Shown piece after piece: positions 1 to 5,953 of a stretch of 6,224 nt of DNA. The stretch comes from an uncultured Bacilli bacterium. GTDB taxonomy: Bacteria > Bacillota_I > Bacilli_A > RF39 > UBA660. The position numbers and the translations under genes were made by a program. The stretch covers positions 1 to 6,224 of the forward strand of contig CAOOMX010000057.1 in the NCBI GenBank assembly GCA_948497845.1, given 5' to 3'. Position 1 is the first letter of the stretch, and every line of letters starts with the position of its first letter. The notes under the pieces were generated by a model. It searched no databases and was not told the origin of the DNA. It saw only the letters and a list, made by a program, of their open reading frames with translations.

Positions 1-44
1 CCTATAAAGTAGGTCTCTCTTTTTTTGAAAGTCCTCTTTATAGG
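1..44. repeat. Imperfect inverted repeat / hairpin at the window edge
   Basis: The first nine bases (cctataaag) are exactly complementary to positions 36-44 (ctttatagg). After a bulged T at position 10, positions 11-13 (agg) also pair with 33-35 (cct). This gives a 12-bp stem around a pyrimidine-rich 19-nt loop. No convincing U-run follows on the plus strand, so termination of an upstream plus-strand gene is possible but not proven. The left arm begins at base 1, so the repeat may extend beyond the window and could be the end of a larger element. Confidence 0.5.
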
Positions 45-58
45 TTACATTTTAAGAC

Positions 59-670
59 TTGCATTTTTCTTTTTTTCATTATACATCATTAGAAAATATA
101 CCTAGTATTGAAGAAAGTGGATTGCTTCCTAGGATTGGCGATAATGCTATAGGTATAGAAAAGACAAGGAAGATTTTTTTTACCATAGGAGAAAGAGGGA
201 TTTTTTCTATTTTTGATAGTTGGATTAGATGGTTAATTGCTAAAAGGCTAATTGATTTACCTGGAGAAAAAATGGATATACCGATTTACCGTTTTTGTAC
301 TTTGGTAATGCGTTTGCCTGTTATTCGATATCTTACAGCAGGAATTGTAAATGGTATAGTGCATATGGAATTTAAATGTAAATCAGTGAAGATAAAGGCT
401 TTTAAAATAATGAAGGAGATATTAGAGAATAGTTGCTTTTTAGTACTAGATTTAAAAGATGGGGTTGATTTTTCTTATGAAGATATTGACGAAGTTAAAG
501 CAAGAAAATTTAATCGGAAGCTTTTAAAGACAGTATATGCTAAACAACATAAGATGGATAGTAAAAAAATGGATTATTGGAATATGCATACTTTTAGTGA
601 TGTTGTAGTACCTGTTGAGAAAATTTCTTTATTACACTATAACAATATGTATAATTGCTTGAATATTTAA
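59..670 (+). CDS. Hypothetical protein, probable ADP-ribosyltransferase-fold (ART/KptA/DarT-like)
   Basis: This 203-residue protein has no signal peptide or clear membrane segment and is probably cytoplasmic. Near the N-terminus it reads FHYTSLENIPSI at residues 6-17, then EESGLLPRIG (18-27) and RKIFFTIG (37-44). The order His-(Tyr/Phe)-Thr, 'I..eGL.P' and 'I(F/Y)F(S/T)' is what is seen at the start of ART-fold enzymes such as RNA 2'-phosphotransferases and DarT-like proteins, where the His contacts NAD. A late block (YWNMHTFSDVVVPVEKISLL, 173-192) resembles a C-terminal strand of such folds. The catalytic acidic residue cannot be assigned by eye. The start is TTG, only 3 bp after an in-frame stop at 53-55, and no good ribosome binding site is visible (AGG at 42-44 is 14 nt away). 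No upstream start exists, and later starts would remove the HYT motif. The gene converges with tRNA-Ser and shares its terminator region. The fold call is an inference from motifs; the substrate is unknown, and it could be a toxin, a tRNA/RNA-end enzyme or an inactive relative. Confidence 0.6.
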   Translation: MHFSFFHYTSLENIPSIEESGLLPRIGDNAIGIEKTRKIFFTIGERGIFSIFDSWIRWLIAKRLIDLPGEKMDIPIYRFCTLVMRLPVIRYLTAGIVNGIVHMEFKCKSVKIKAFKIMKEILENSCFLVLDLKDGVDFSYEDIDEVKARKFNRKLLKTVYAKQHKMDSKKMDYWNMHTFSDVVVPVEKISLLHYNNMYNCLNI

Positions 671-698
671 GATTATTTAGTGCTTTTTAATACCATAG

Positions 699-729
699 AA
701 AAAGCCTTGCAAATTTTACAAGACTTTTT
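699..729. terminator. Bidirectional intrinsic terminator between the ART-like gene and tRNA-Ser
   Basis: An 11-bp arm at 699-709 (aaaaagccttg) pairs with 719-729 (caagacttttt) around a 9-nt loop. Read on the minus strand, all positions pair, with one U-G wobble, and the stem runs into UUUUU. On the plus strand there is one C-A mismatch and the stem ends in six Ts (725-730). It lies just beyond the ART-like stop codon and about 10 nt past the tRNA 3' end, as expected for a hairpin shared by convergent genes. Confidence 0.75.
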
Positions 730-739
730 TAATTTTATA

Positions 740-830
740 TGGCGGAGCAGGAGAGATTTGAACTCTCGCACCAGTTTCCCGGTCTACACCCTTAGCAGGG
801 GCGCCTCTTCAGCCTCTTGAGTACTACTCC
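740..830 (-). tRNA. tRNA-Ser(GCU), CCA encoded
   Basis: On the minus strand the RNA begins GGAGTAG and its 3' side reads CTGCTCC, forming a 7-bp acceptor stem with one U-G pair, followed by G73 and an encoded CCA. The anticodon arm is CGCCC-CTGCTAA-GGGTG, giving anticodon GCU, which reads AGC and AGU serine codons. A long variable arm (ACCGG/CTGGT stem with a GAAA loop) marks it as a class II tRNA. The T arm is GAGAG-TTCAAAT-CTCTC. It has its own consensus promoter upstream and a hairpin terminator downstream. AGT serine codons are frequent in the neighbouring genes, so this tRNA should be in demand. Confidence 0.97.
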
Positions 831-835
831 ATAAC

Positions 836-872
836 CAAGCTACTTTTATATTTTAATATAAAAGAAAGCTTG
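836..872. repeat. Long inverted repeat across the tRNA-Ser promoter region
   Basis: Positions 836-841 (caagct) pair with 867-872 (agcttg), and 843-851 (cttttatat) pair with 856-864 (atataaaag), leaving a 4-nt loop ttta and a small internal bulge (a842 against a865-a866). The 15-bp stem lies directly after the lipoprotein gene on its transcription strand but is not followed by a U-run, so it is a poor intrinsic terminator. It could stabilise the 3' end of the lipoprotein mRNA, or act as a DNA dyad at the tRNA promoter, whose -10 element occupies the loop. Confidence 0.6.
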
Positions 873-878
873 TGTCAA
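850..878 (-). promoter_or_regulatory. Sigma-A-type promoter for tRNA-Ser
   Basis: On the minus strand a perfect -35 box TTGACA (positions 873-878) is followed by a 17-bp spacer and TAAAAT (850-855) as the -10 box. Predicted transcription starts near 843, about 12 nt before the mature tRNA 5' end at 830. The -35 box directly abuts the TGA stop codon of the upstream lipoprotein gene (879-881). The -10 box lies in the centre of a long inverted repeat (836-872). Confidence 0.75.
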
Positions 879-1727
879 TCATTTTAAACTTAAATTTCTT
901 ATGCTATCGATGAAAGCTTGCATTTGTGCAACATAGTCATCGTCTTCTTCGGCTTTATATAACATGCTACTTACTTCTATAGTTTTGGCTTTATATTCTG
1001 TAATTATACTATCTATTTCATCAGATATATTATCATCTAAAATAATAAGTGTATCGTATGTTTTCTTTTTAAAGGCATTTTTGGTATTTTCTAGAGTTGT
1101 ATCTGTAACAGTTTCTGGATCCAATGAAATGATATTAAATCCATAGTTTTCTAAATATTTAAATAAGTTATCATTTACGATAAGAGTGTTCTTTCCTTTT
1201 GTTTTAGCATCTTTACCAATAGCTCTTAGATCTGCGTCCATTAAGGATAAGCTTTCTGCTAGTTGTTCATAATTTTTTTCTACTTCTTGGATTATATATT
1301 TACTTTTTAAATATTCAATTAAATTGTCTTTTATATTTTTCGCAAGCATTAAGTAATTATTAGGGCTCATCCATAATTCTTCCATTCCATGTGTATAATT
1401 TAATCCGTATGAGACATCAATAATTAATAGGTTCTTATTTTGATTAATAAGATTTTTAGCAATATTTTTTTCATTACTTAATCCATTATAGATAAATAAA
1501 TCACTTTTAGCATAATTTTTGATTTGTTTTTCTGTTAACTCATAGTTTGTTATATCTGCTCCGATAGGATAGATACTTTGGCTTGTTGAATAATTTCCAT
1601 AAAGCTTTTCTGTTAAATATTGTATGGGGTATACAGTAGTATTAATTTTAGCATCTTCTAAGTTATCTTTTACTAAACTACAGCCAGTGGTTAATAAAAT
1701 AGCTAGAAGAAGTAATAGTTTTTTCAT
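879..1727 (-). CDS. ZnuA/TroA-like (metal ABC transporter type) substrate-binding lipoprotein with altered ligands
   Basis: The 282-residue protein starts with a lipoprotein signal: MKK, a leucine-rich stretch and LLTTGC, with Cys16 as the likely lipidated residue (Thr at -3 is slightly atypical). It should be anchored on the outer face of the membrane. The body follows the cluster A-I/ZnuA pattern: TTVYPIQYLTEKLYG (30-44), PIGADITNYELT (54-65), DLFIYNG (76-82), ELWMSPNNYLMLAKNI (117-132), VNDNLFKYLENYGF (184-197) and LIILDD (227-232). By motif alignment to E. coli ZnuA, the three zinc-binding histidines are replaced by Thr60, Glu117 and Asp186, while the acidic fourth ligand is kept as about Asp231. 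The only histidine in the protein is His113. It may bind a different ion, or serve another envelope role. No permease or ATPase gene is adjacent. The SD AAGGAAA lies in the end of yidD, with 2 bp between stop and start codons, so the two are probably co-transcribed. It ends in TGA. Family assignment is firm; substrate is unknown. Confidence 0.85.
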   Translation of the reverse strand: MKKLLLLLAILLTTGCSLVKDNLEDAKINTTVYPIQYLTEKLYGNYSTSQSIYPIGADITNYELTEKQIKNYAKSDLFIYNGLSNEKNIAKNLINQNKNLLIIDVSYGLNYTHGMEELWMSPNNYLMLAKNIKDNLIEYLKSKYIIQEVEKNYEQLAESLSLMDADLRAIGKDAKTKGKNTLIVNDNLFKYLENYGFNIISLDPETVTDTTLENTKNAFKKKTYDTLIILDDNISDEIDSIITEYKAKTIEVSSMLYKAEEDDDYVAQMQAFIDSIRNLSLK

Positions 1728-1729
1728 AA

Positions 1730-1948
1730 TTATTTCCTTTCTTTGGGAACTGGATCATAGCCCATGCCACCTTTAGGATTACATCTGGCGATCCTTTTTA
1801 ACCCTAATTTTATTCCTTTTATGATGCCATAATATTCAATCGCATTTATCATGTATTCACTACAAGTAGGTGTGTATCTACACATTTTATGACTAAAAAA
1901 TGGCATTATTTGATAGGTGCGTATTAAAAAAATAATTCCTTTTTTCAT
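1730..1948 (-). CDS. yidD: YidD, membrane protein insertion efficiency factor
   Basis: This 72-residue protein matches the compact YidD family along its full length. It has a hydrophobic, amphipathic N-terminus (MKKGIIFLIRTYQ), the hallmark CRYTPTCSEYMINAIEYYG (23-41), then KGIKLGLKRIARCNP (44-58) and a final YDPVP (64-68). Three cysteines (23, 29, 56) lie in the conserved positions. YidD is a peripheral inner-leaflet protein thought to help the YidC/Sec machinery insert membrane proteins. I chose the ATG at 1948: it fits the family's usual MKK start and has GGGTGAG just upstream, though only 3 nt away. A TTG at 1960 would add four residues but lies almost at the predicted transcription start and has no SD. 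In many bacteria yidD lies beside rnpA and yidC; here it is divergent from rnc and forms a two-gene unit with the lipoprotein downstream. Confidence 0.93.
   Translation of the reverse strand: MKKGIIFLIRTYQIMPFFSHKMCRYTPTCSEYMINAIEYYGIIKGIKLGLKRIARCNPKGGMGYDPVPKERK
1733..1740 (-). promoter_or_regulatory. Ribosome binding site of the lipoprotein gene, inside the yidD end
   Basis: The minus strand reads AAAGGAAA here; its AGGA core is 7 nt from the lipoprotein ATG at 1727. These bases are also the last codons of yidD (Glu-Arg-Lys). The placement supports one mRNA and possible translational coupling. Confidence 0.7.
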
Positions 1949-1970
1949 ATGCTCACCCAAGTAAGATTTT

Positions 1971-1976
1971 ACTATA
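1971..1976 (-). promoter_or_regulatory. Probable -10 box for yidD and the lipoprotein gene
   Basis: The minus strand reads TATAGT here, predicting a start near 1964 and a leader of about 16 nt before the yidD ATG. No good -35 box is found at 16-18 bp; TTGAAA is present but 22 bp away. It is therefore a weaker call than the tRNA promoter. Confidence 0.4.
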
Positions 1977-2017
1977 ATTTTTAAAGTTTGTAAATTGTTT
2001 TCAAAATAAAGAAAGTT

Positions 2018-2026
2018 TGGTATAAT
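2018..2026 (+). promoter_or_regulatory. Extended -10 promoter for the rnc-smc operon
   Basis: TGG TATAAT gives a perfect -10 hexamer (2021-2026) with the extended TGn element. A partial -35 match, TTTTCA (1998-2003), lies 17 bp upstream. The predicted start is near 2033, only about 3 nt before the ATG at 2036, which suggests a leaderless or nearly leaderless message unless translation begins at ATG 2045 or 2051. Confidence 0.65.
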
Positions 2027-2035
2027 TGTTTAAGA

Positions 2036-2701
2036 ATGGATTTGATGAAAATGAGTTTTTTAGAAAAATATGGTATACAGGTAAATAATAAATCTTTATA
2101 TGAAACTGCATTGACGCATAGTAGTTATACAAATGAACATAAAAATCTAGATAATTATGAAAGATTAGAATTTTTGGGAGATGCTGTTTTAGAACTTGTT
2201 ACTAGTGAATATTTTTATTTGCATAGTGATTTTAAAGAAGGAGAAATGACGAAGCATCGAGCTAATTATGTTTGCGAAAAAGCATTGGCAACTTATGCTA
2301 AAGAAATGGGGCTTGATAGCGAAATTCGTCTGGGGGTAGGACAAATTCATCATTTGAATGATACTATTGTTGCAGATGTATTTGAAGCAATGGTAGGGGC
2401 TATTTATTTAGATCAAGGATTTTTAGTAGCAAGAAAGTATATTTTAGATATTATGGTGCCTTATATTGAAAAAGAGACTTATTTTAATATGGATTTTAAA
2501 ACCATTTTACAAGAATATGTTCAAACGGATAGAAAATCATTGGAATATGAAGTTATAAAAGAATATGGGGAAGCACATAATAAAAGATTTGAAGCAATTG
2601 TTAAAATTGATAACATTATTTATGGAAAGGGAGTTGGCAAAAGTAAGAAAGAAGCAGAACAAATGGCTGCTCGGGATGCTTACAATAAAAGTGCTCAGTA
2701 G
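2036..2701 (+). CDS. rnc: Ribonuclease III
   Basis: The 221-residue protein is the dsRNA endonuclease that matures rRNA precursors and trims structured RNAs, acting as a cytoplasmic Mg2+-dependent homodimer. The N-terminal nuclease domain shows ALTHSSYTNEH (25-35), the signature ERLEFLGDAVLEL (42-54) with Glu42, Glu45 and Asp49, and ADVFEAMVGAIYLD (113-126), in which Asp114 and Glu117 match the catalytic residues of E. coli RNase III by position as well as motif. A C-terminal dsRNA-binding domain (about 153-219) has DFKTILQEYVQ, a GEAHNKRF loop and GKSKKEAEQMAA. Length is normal for the family. The start at 2036 has no leader space and no SD; Met4 (2045) or Met6 (2051) are alternatives, and MSFLEKYG from Met6 looks like a common family start. 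It is followed directly by smc, whose ribosome binding site overlaps the rnc stop codon. Confidence 0.97.
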   Translation: MDLMKMSFLEKYGIQVNNKSLYETALTHSSYTNEHKNLDNYERLEFLGDAVLELVTSEYFYLHSDFKEGEMTKHRANYVCEKALATYAKEMGLDSEIRLGVGQIHHLNDTIVADVFEAMVGAIYLDQGFLVARKYILDIMVPYIEKETYFNMDFKTILQEYVQTDRKSLEYEVIKEYGEAHNKRFEAIVKIDNIIYGKGVGKSKKEAEQMAARDAYNKSAQ

Positions 2702-2705
2702 GTGA
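2700..2705 (+). promoter_or_regulatory. Ribosome binding site that fixes the smc start
   Basis: AGGTGA overlaps the rnc TAG stop (2699-2701) and lies 8 nt before the ATG at 2714. It supports that ATG over the in-frame GTG at 2702, which is itself part of this site, and points to coupling of smc to rnc translation. Confidence 0.75.
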
Positions 2706-2713
2706 TTTTATAT

Positions 2714-5653
2714 ATGTATTTAAAAAGTATAAGAGCGCAGGGGTTTAAATCCTTTGCTGATAAAATAGATTTAGAAATAAATCCTGGAATTACTGGGGTT
2801 GTTGGACCTAATGGGAGTGGAAAAAGTAATATAGTAGATGCTGTTCGTTGGGTTTTAGGAGAACAATCTGTCAAGTCTTTACGTGGTCAAAATAGTATGA
2901 GTGATGTTATCTTTAGTGGGAGTGCATCAAGAGATGCTCATAAAAGAGCTATGGTTGCATTAACTTTTGATAATAGTGATAAAGTGTTACATAGTGATTA
3001 TAATGAAGTAGAAATTAAAAGAATGGTATATGCAAGTGGAGAAAATGAATACTTTATTAATAATAGTCGAGTGAGACTTAAAGATATTACAGATTTATTT
3101 ATTGATTGTGGAGCTGGGTCTAGTGCTTTTAATATCATTTCACAAGGAAATGTAACAGATATAGTAAATAGTAAATCAGGAGATAGAAGAGTTATTTTTG
3201 AAAGTGCTGCAGGAGTTTTAAAATATAAGAAAAGAAAAGAAGAGAGTTTAAAAAAATTAGAGAAGACAGAAGAAAATTTGACACGTATTAAATTAGTTGT
3301 AGGGGAATTAGAAAAAACGGTGCTTCCTTTAAAAGAACAAAGTGTAGTGGCTAAAAAGTATGTAGCTTTAAAAGAAGAGTTAGAAGATTTGGATATTGCG
3401 TTAATGGTAAATGATATTGCTTCTTTAAATAGTGAATATAGTGTATTAAATAAAGAAATTGATCGTTTGAAAAATGAAATAGCTAGTACGAAGGCTTCAG
3501 AGTTAGATGGGGAAATAGAGAGATTAAAATTACATAATTTAGAATTAGAAGATCAGATAAATGCTAAAAGAGAATATGCACAAGAAATTACAGAAAGATT
3601 GTCTAATTATTCTAGTGAAAAGCAAATTACTTTGGAACGTCAGAAATATGAAGTAAATAAAGAACAAATAAATGCTAATTTATTAGCCCTTAAAGAAGAA
3701 GAATTAAATTTAAAAAAGAGTATAGATATTGCTACTAGAGAAGTTAGTGAAATTGAAAATAATGTTAAAGATGAAAGAGAAAAATTAGAATCTGTAAAAG
3801 ATAAATTATTAGTTTTAAAAATAAAGAAAAGTACTCTTAATAATAACTTATTAGATAAACAAAAGAATGTTTATATGATGCAAAATAAGATTGAAATATT
3901 AGAAAATAATATTATGAATGCTGATTTAGCTCCAGCTACTGTACGTAATGTTCTTAATAATCCAAGGCTTAGAGGAATACATAATACCATAGGTAAACTG
4001 TTAGATATTCCAGATGATTATTTAATAGCTGTTGATGTTGCTTTAGGGGCAAGTGCTAATTTTATTGTTGTGGATTCTAGTGAAGATGCCATTGATGCAA
4101 TTGACTTTTTAAAGGAAAAAAGATTAGGAAGAGCAACATTTTTTCCTCTTAATGTTATAAAGTCTAGAAAAATAGAGGAAGATGTTATTCAAGATATTAA
4201 AAATATTCGTGGATTTATTGGTATATTATCTGATTTAATCTCTTTTGAAGAGAGATATCGTAATATTGTGGAAAATCAACTAGGCAATGTTTTAGTTGTA
4301 AATAATGCTACTACTTTAAATGTTATTGGTAAACTTATTAATTATAAATATAGAATTGTTAGTTTAGATGGAGAAATTTTACATGCTGGAGGTTCTATTA
4401 CTGGAGGAACAAGTAAAAAGAATAGTATGTTAAATGAAAAAAATGAGCTTATTAAATTAAAAGATGATTTAAATGCTTTAATGATTGAAGGAAAAAGTAT
4501 GGCTCATGATTTAGAGGATTTAACAAAACAAATTGAAGAATTAGAAGAAAAAGAGATTGTTGTTAATAAATATGTTATTTTATTAAATGATGAACTTTTT
4601 AATAAAAAAACGAATTTAAGTCGTTTGATGGAAGAATATAAGACAAAATCTAGTGAATTAGAAGGAATGGATGACTTAAAAGAAAATAAATTAGATGATA
4701 AGTTAGTAGAGTTATTAGAAAATATTAATGCTACTAGTAAACAAAAAGAAATGGTTGAAAAAGATATTAAGAATTTAATGCAAACTAAAAAAGACTTAGT
4801 AGATGAAATAACAGAATTAGAGAAAAAACAAAAAGAAGCTAATAGTAGTTATCAAAAAGTAGCTAATCAATTAAAAGAAAATGAAGTACGTGTTGGTAAA
4901 ATAGAAGTTTCTTTAGATAATCTTTTGGTTACTTTAAATAATGAATATAATAAGACTTATGAATATGCTTCTTTAAATTATTCTTTAGATATGGACGCAG
5001 AATTGGCAAGAAATAAAGTTAGTTCTTTGAAAAAAGAATTAAATGCTTTAGGGAATGTTAATATTGGTTCTATTGATGAATATGAACGATTAAATAAACG
5101 TTATGAATTTTTAACGAATCAAAAAGAAGATTTAGAGAATTCAAGTAGTGAACTTATGGAAATTATAGATCAAATGGATGATATTATGATTGAAAAGTTT
5201 AAAACTACTTTTGAAAAGATTAAAGTTGAATTTGCTCGTATGTTTAAGCTTATGTTTAAAGGTGGAACAGGGGAGTTAAAATTAACTGATCCAGATGATT
5301 TATTGAATACAGGAGTTGATATTGTTGCTACTCCGCCAGGTAAAAAAATTAATTCTCCGATGAGTTTAAGTGGTGGTGAAAAAGCTTTAACAGCTATTGT
5401 ATTGTTGTTTGCTATGTTACAAGTTAGACCTAGTCCTTTTGTTATTTTGGATGAAGCTGAAGCAGCTTTAGATGAGGTAAATGTGGATATGTTTGGTAAA
5501 TATTTGAATCATGAAAAGGATAAGAGTCAATTTATAGTTATTACGCATAAAAAAAGAATGATGGAATATGCAGATTGTTTATATGGTATTACTATGCAAG
5601 AGTCTGGAGTAAGTAAGATTGTTAGTGCTAAATTAGAAAATTTAGAAAATTAA
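2714..5653 (+). CDS. smc: Chromosome segregation/condensation ATPase Smc (short-armed)
   Basis: Smc dimerises and, with ScpA and ScpB, forms the bacterial condensin that organises and segregates the chromosome. From the ATG chosen here it has 979 residues. The N-terminal head has MYLKSIRAQGFKSFADK, Walker A GPNGSGKS (31-38), the Q-loop SQGNVTDIV (143-151) and FESAAGVLKYKKRK (162-175). The first coiled coil spans about 170-400, the hinge about 405-570 (with GGSITGG at 559-565), and the second coiled coil about 575-815. The C-terminal head has the ABC signature LSGGEKALTA (884-893), Walker B FVILDEAEAALDE (909-921) with Asp913 and Glu914, and the H-loop ITHKK (943-947). All ATPase motifs are intact. 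B. subtilis Smc is about 1186 residues; here both coils look about 95 residues shorter while the heads and hinge are complete, which matches the roughly 980-residue Smc (P115) of mycoplasmas. ATG 2714 is preferred over GTG 2702 because of the SD at 2700-2705 and the family start. The gene ends in a clear terminator, and ftsY, a common neighbour, is absent. Confidence 0.97.
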   Translation: MYLKSIRAQGFKSFADKIDLEINPGITGVVGPNGSGKSNIVDAVRWVLGEQSVKSLRGQNSMSDVIFSGSASRDAHKRAMVALTFDNSDKVLHSDYNEVEIKRMVYASGENEYFINNSRVRLKDITDLFIDCGAGSSAFNIISQGNVTDIVNSKSGDRRVIFESAAGVLKYKKRKEESLKKLEKTEENLTRIKLVVGELEKTVLPLKEQSVVAKKYVALKEELEDLDIALMVNDIASLNSEYSVLNKEIDRLKNEIASTKASELDGEIERLKLHNLELEDQINAKREYAQEITERLSNYSSEKQITLERQKYEVNKEQINANLLALKEEELNLKKSIDIATREVSEIENNVKDEREKLESVKDKLLVLKIKKSTLNNNLLDKQKNVYMMQNKIEILENNIMNADLAPATVRNVLNNPRLRGIHNTIGKLLDIPDDYLIAVDVALGASANFIVVDSSEDAIDAIDFLKEKRLGRATFFPLNVIKSRKIEEDVIQDIKNIRGFIGILSDLISFEERYRNIVENQLGNVLVVNNATTLNVIGKLINYKYRIVSLDGEILHAGGSITGGTSKKNSMLNEKNELIKLKDDLNALMIEGKSMAHDLEDLTKQIEELEEKEIVVNKYVILLNDELFNKKTNLSRLMEEYKTKSSELEGMDDLKENKLDDKLVELLENINATSKQKEMVEKDIKNLMQTKKDLVDEITELEKKQKEANSSYQKVANQLKENEVRVGKIEVSLDNLLVTLNNEYNKTYEYASLNYSLDMDAELARNKVSSLKKELNALGNVNIGSIDEYERLNKRYEFLTNQKEDLENSSSELMEIIDQMDDIMIEKFKTTFEKIKVEFARMFKLMFKGGTGELKLTDPDDLLNTGVDIVATPPGKKINSPMSLSGGEKALTAIVLLFAMLQVRPSPFVILDEAEAALDEVNVDMFGKYLNHEKDKSQFIVITHKKRMMEYADCLYGITMQESGVSKIVSAKLENLEN

Positions 5654-5654
5654 G

Positions 5655-5676
5655 CAAGCTATAATGCTTGTTTTTT
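5655..5676 (+). terminator. Intrinsic terminator after smc
   Basis: CAAGC (5655-5659) and GCTTG (5666-5670) form a stem around the loop tataat, followed by six Ts (5671-5676). It starts 2 nt after the smc stop codon. The stop of the convergent XRE gene lies in the T-run (5675-5677), so the hairpin may also weakly stop that gene, although its own U-run in that direction is broken (TTAATTTT). Confidence 0.88.
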
Positions 5677-5902
5677 ATTTGTTTATAATAGATTTTTTAT
5701 ATGGTTTTCTTTCATCTGTTCGATATAAAAGATAATCAATACTAGTATTATAATAGTCAGCTAATTTTTTTAATATTTCTATTGGTATATCATTGGTTTC
5801 AGTTTCATATTGTGAATATCCTGTTTGGCTCATATTTAATATTTTAGCTACATCTTTTTGATATAAATCTTTGTCTTCTCGTAGTTCTTTTAATCTGTTC
5901 AT
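5675..5902 (-). CDS. XRE-family (HTH_3) transcriptional regulator
   Basis: This 75-residue protein is little more than one Cro/C1-type DNA-binding domain. It shows MNRLKELREDKDLYQKDVAKIL, the turn and recognition helix NMSQTGYSQYETE, then DIPIEILKKLADYYNTSIDYLL, the conserved end of HTH_3 domains. A short basic tail (DERKPYKKSIINK) follows. It should bind DNA as a dimer; no ligand or metalloprotease domain is present. I chose ATG 5902, which has AGTGAT just upstream and gives the common family start; a GTG at 5911 would add three residues. It is convergent with smc and divergent from the surface-protein gene, with which it shares 106 bp containing repeats that could be its operators. Local control of itself and that neighbour is a reasonable inference, but such small regulators can also be orphan or phage-derived. 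Confidence 0.9.
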   Translation of the reverse strand: MNRLKELREDKDLYQKDVAKILNMSQTGYSQYETETNDIPIEILKKLADYYNTSIDYLLYRTDERKPYKKSIINK

Positions 5903-5953
5903 AACTATCACTAAAAGAATACTAGCATAACTTATTTTACGTTATTAAAATAT

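Noticed and set aside
3..94. A frame open from the window edge to about position 94 (translation starting YKVGLSFF) as the end of an upstream gene
   Set aside because: Only about 30 codons, it runs through the hairpin and overlaps the start of the ART-like gene; its Phe/Ile-rich end looks like chance in T-rich DNA.
740..830. tRNA-Ser as an integration site for an element carrying the ART-like gene
   Set aside because: No second copy of the tRNA 3' end, no integrase and no flanking direct repeat is visible within the window.
879..881. TGA read as tryptophan (Mycoplasma code), extending the lipoprotein
   Set aside because: All tryptophans in the long conserved genes use TGG and none has an in-frame TGA. 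Reading through would run into the promoter and the tRNA gene.
964..1146. A 60-codon plus-strand open frame inside the lipoprotein gene
   Set aside because: It is antisense to a well-supported gene, has a low-complexity hydrophobic translation and no ribosome binding site or promoter of note.
1949..1960. TTG at 1960 as the yidD start
   Set aside because: It lacks an SD and lies almost at the predicted transcription start; the ATG at 1948 matches the usual family start.
2702..2713. GTG at 2702 as the smc start
   Set aside because: It is part of the AGGTGA ribosome binding site, and the ATG at 2714 gives the standard Smc N-terminus with 8-nt spacing.
5660..5665. TATAAT after smc as a -10 promoter box
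   Set aside because: It is the loop of the smc terminator hairpin, with no -35 box and no plus-strand gene directly downstream.
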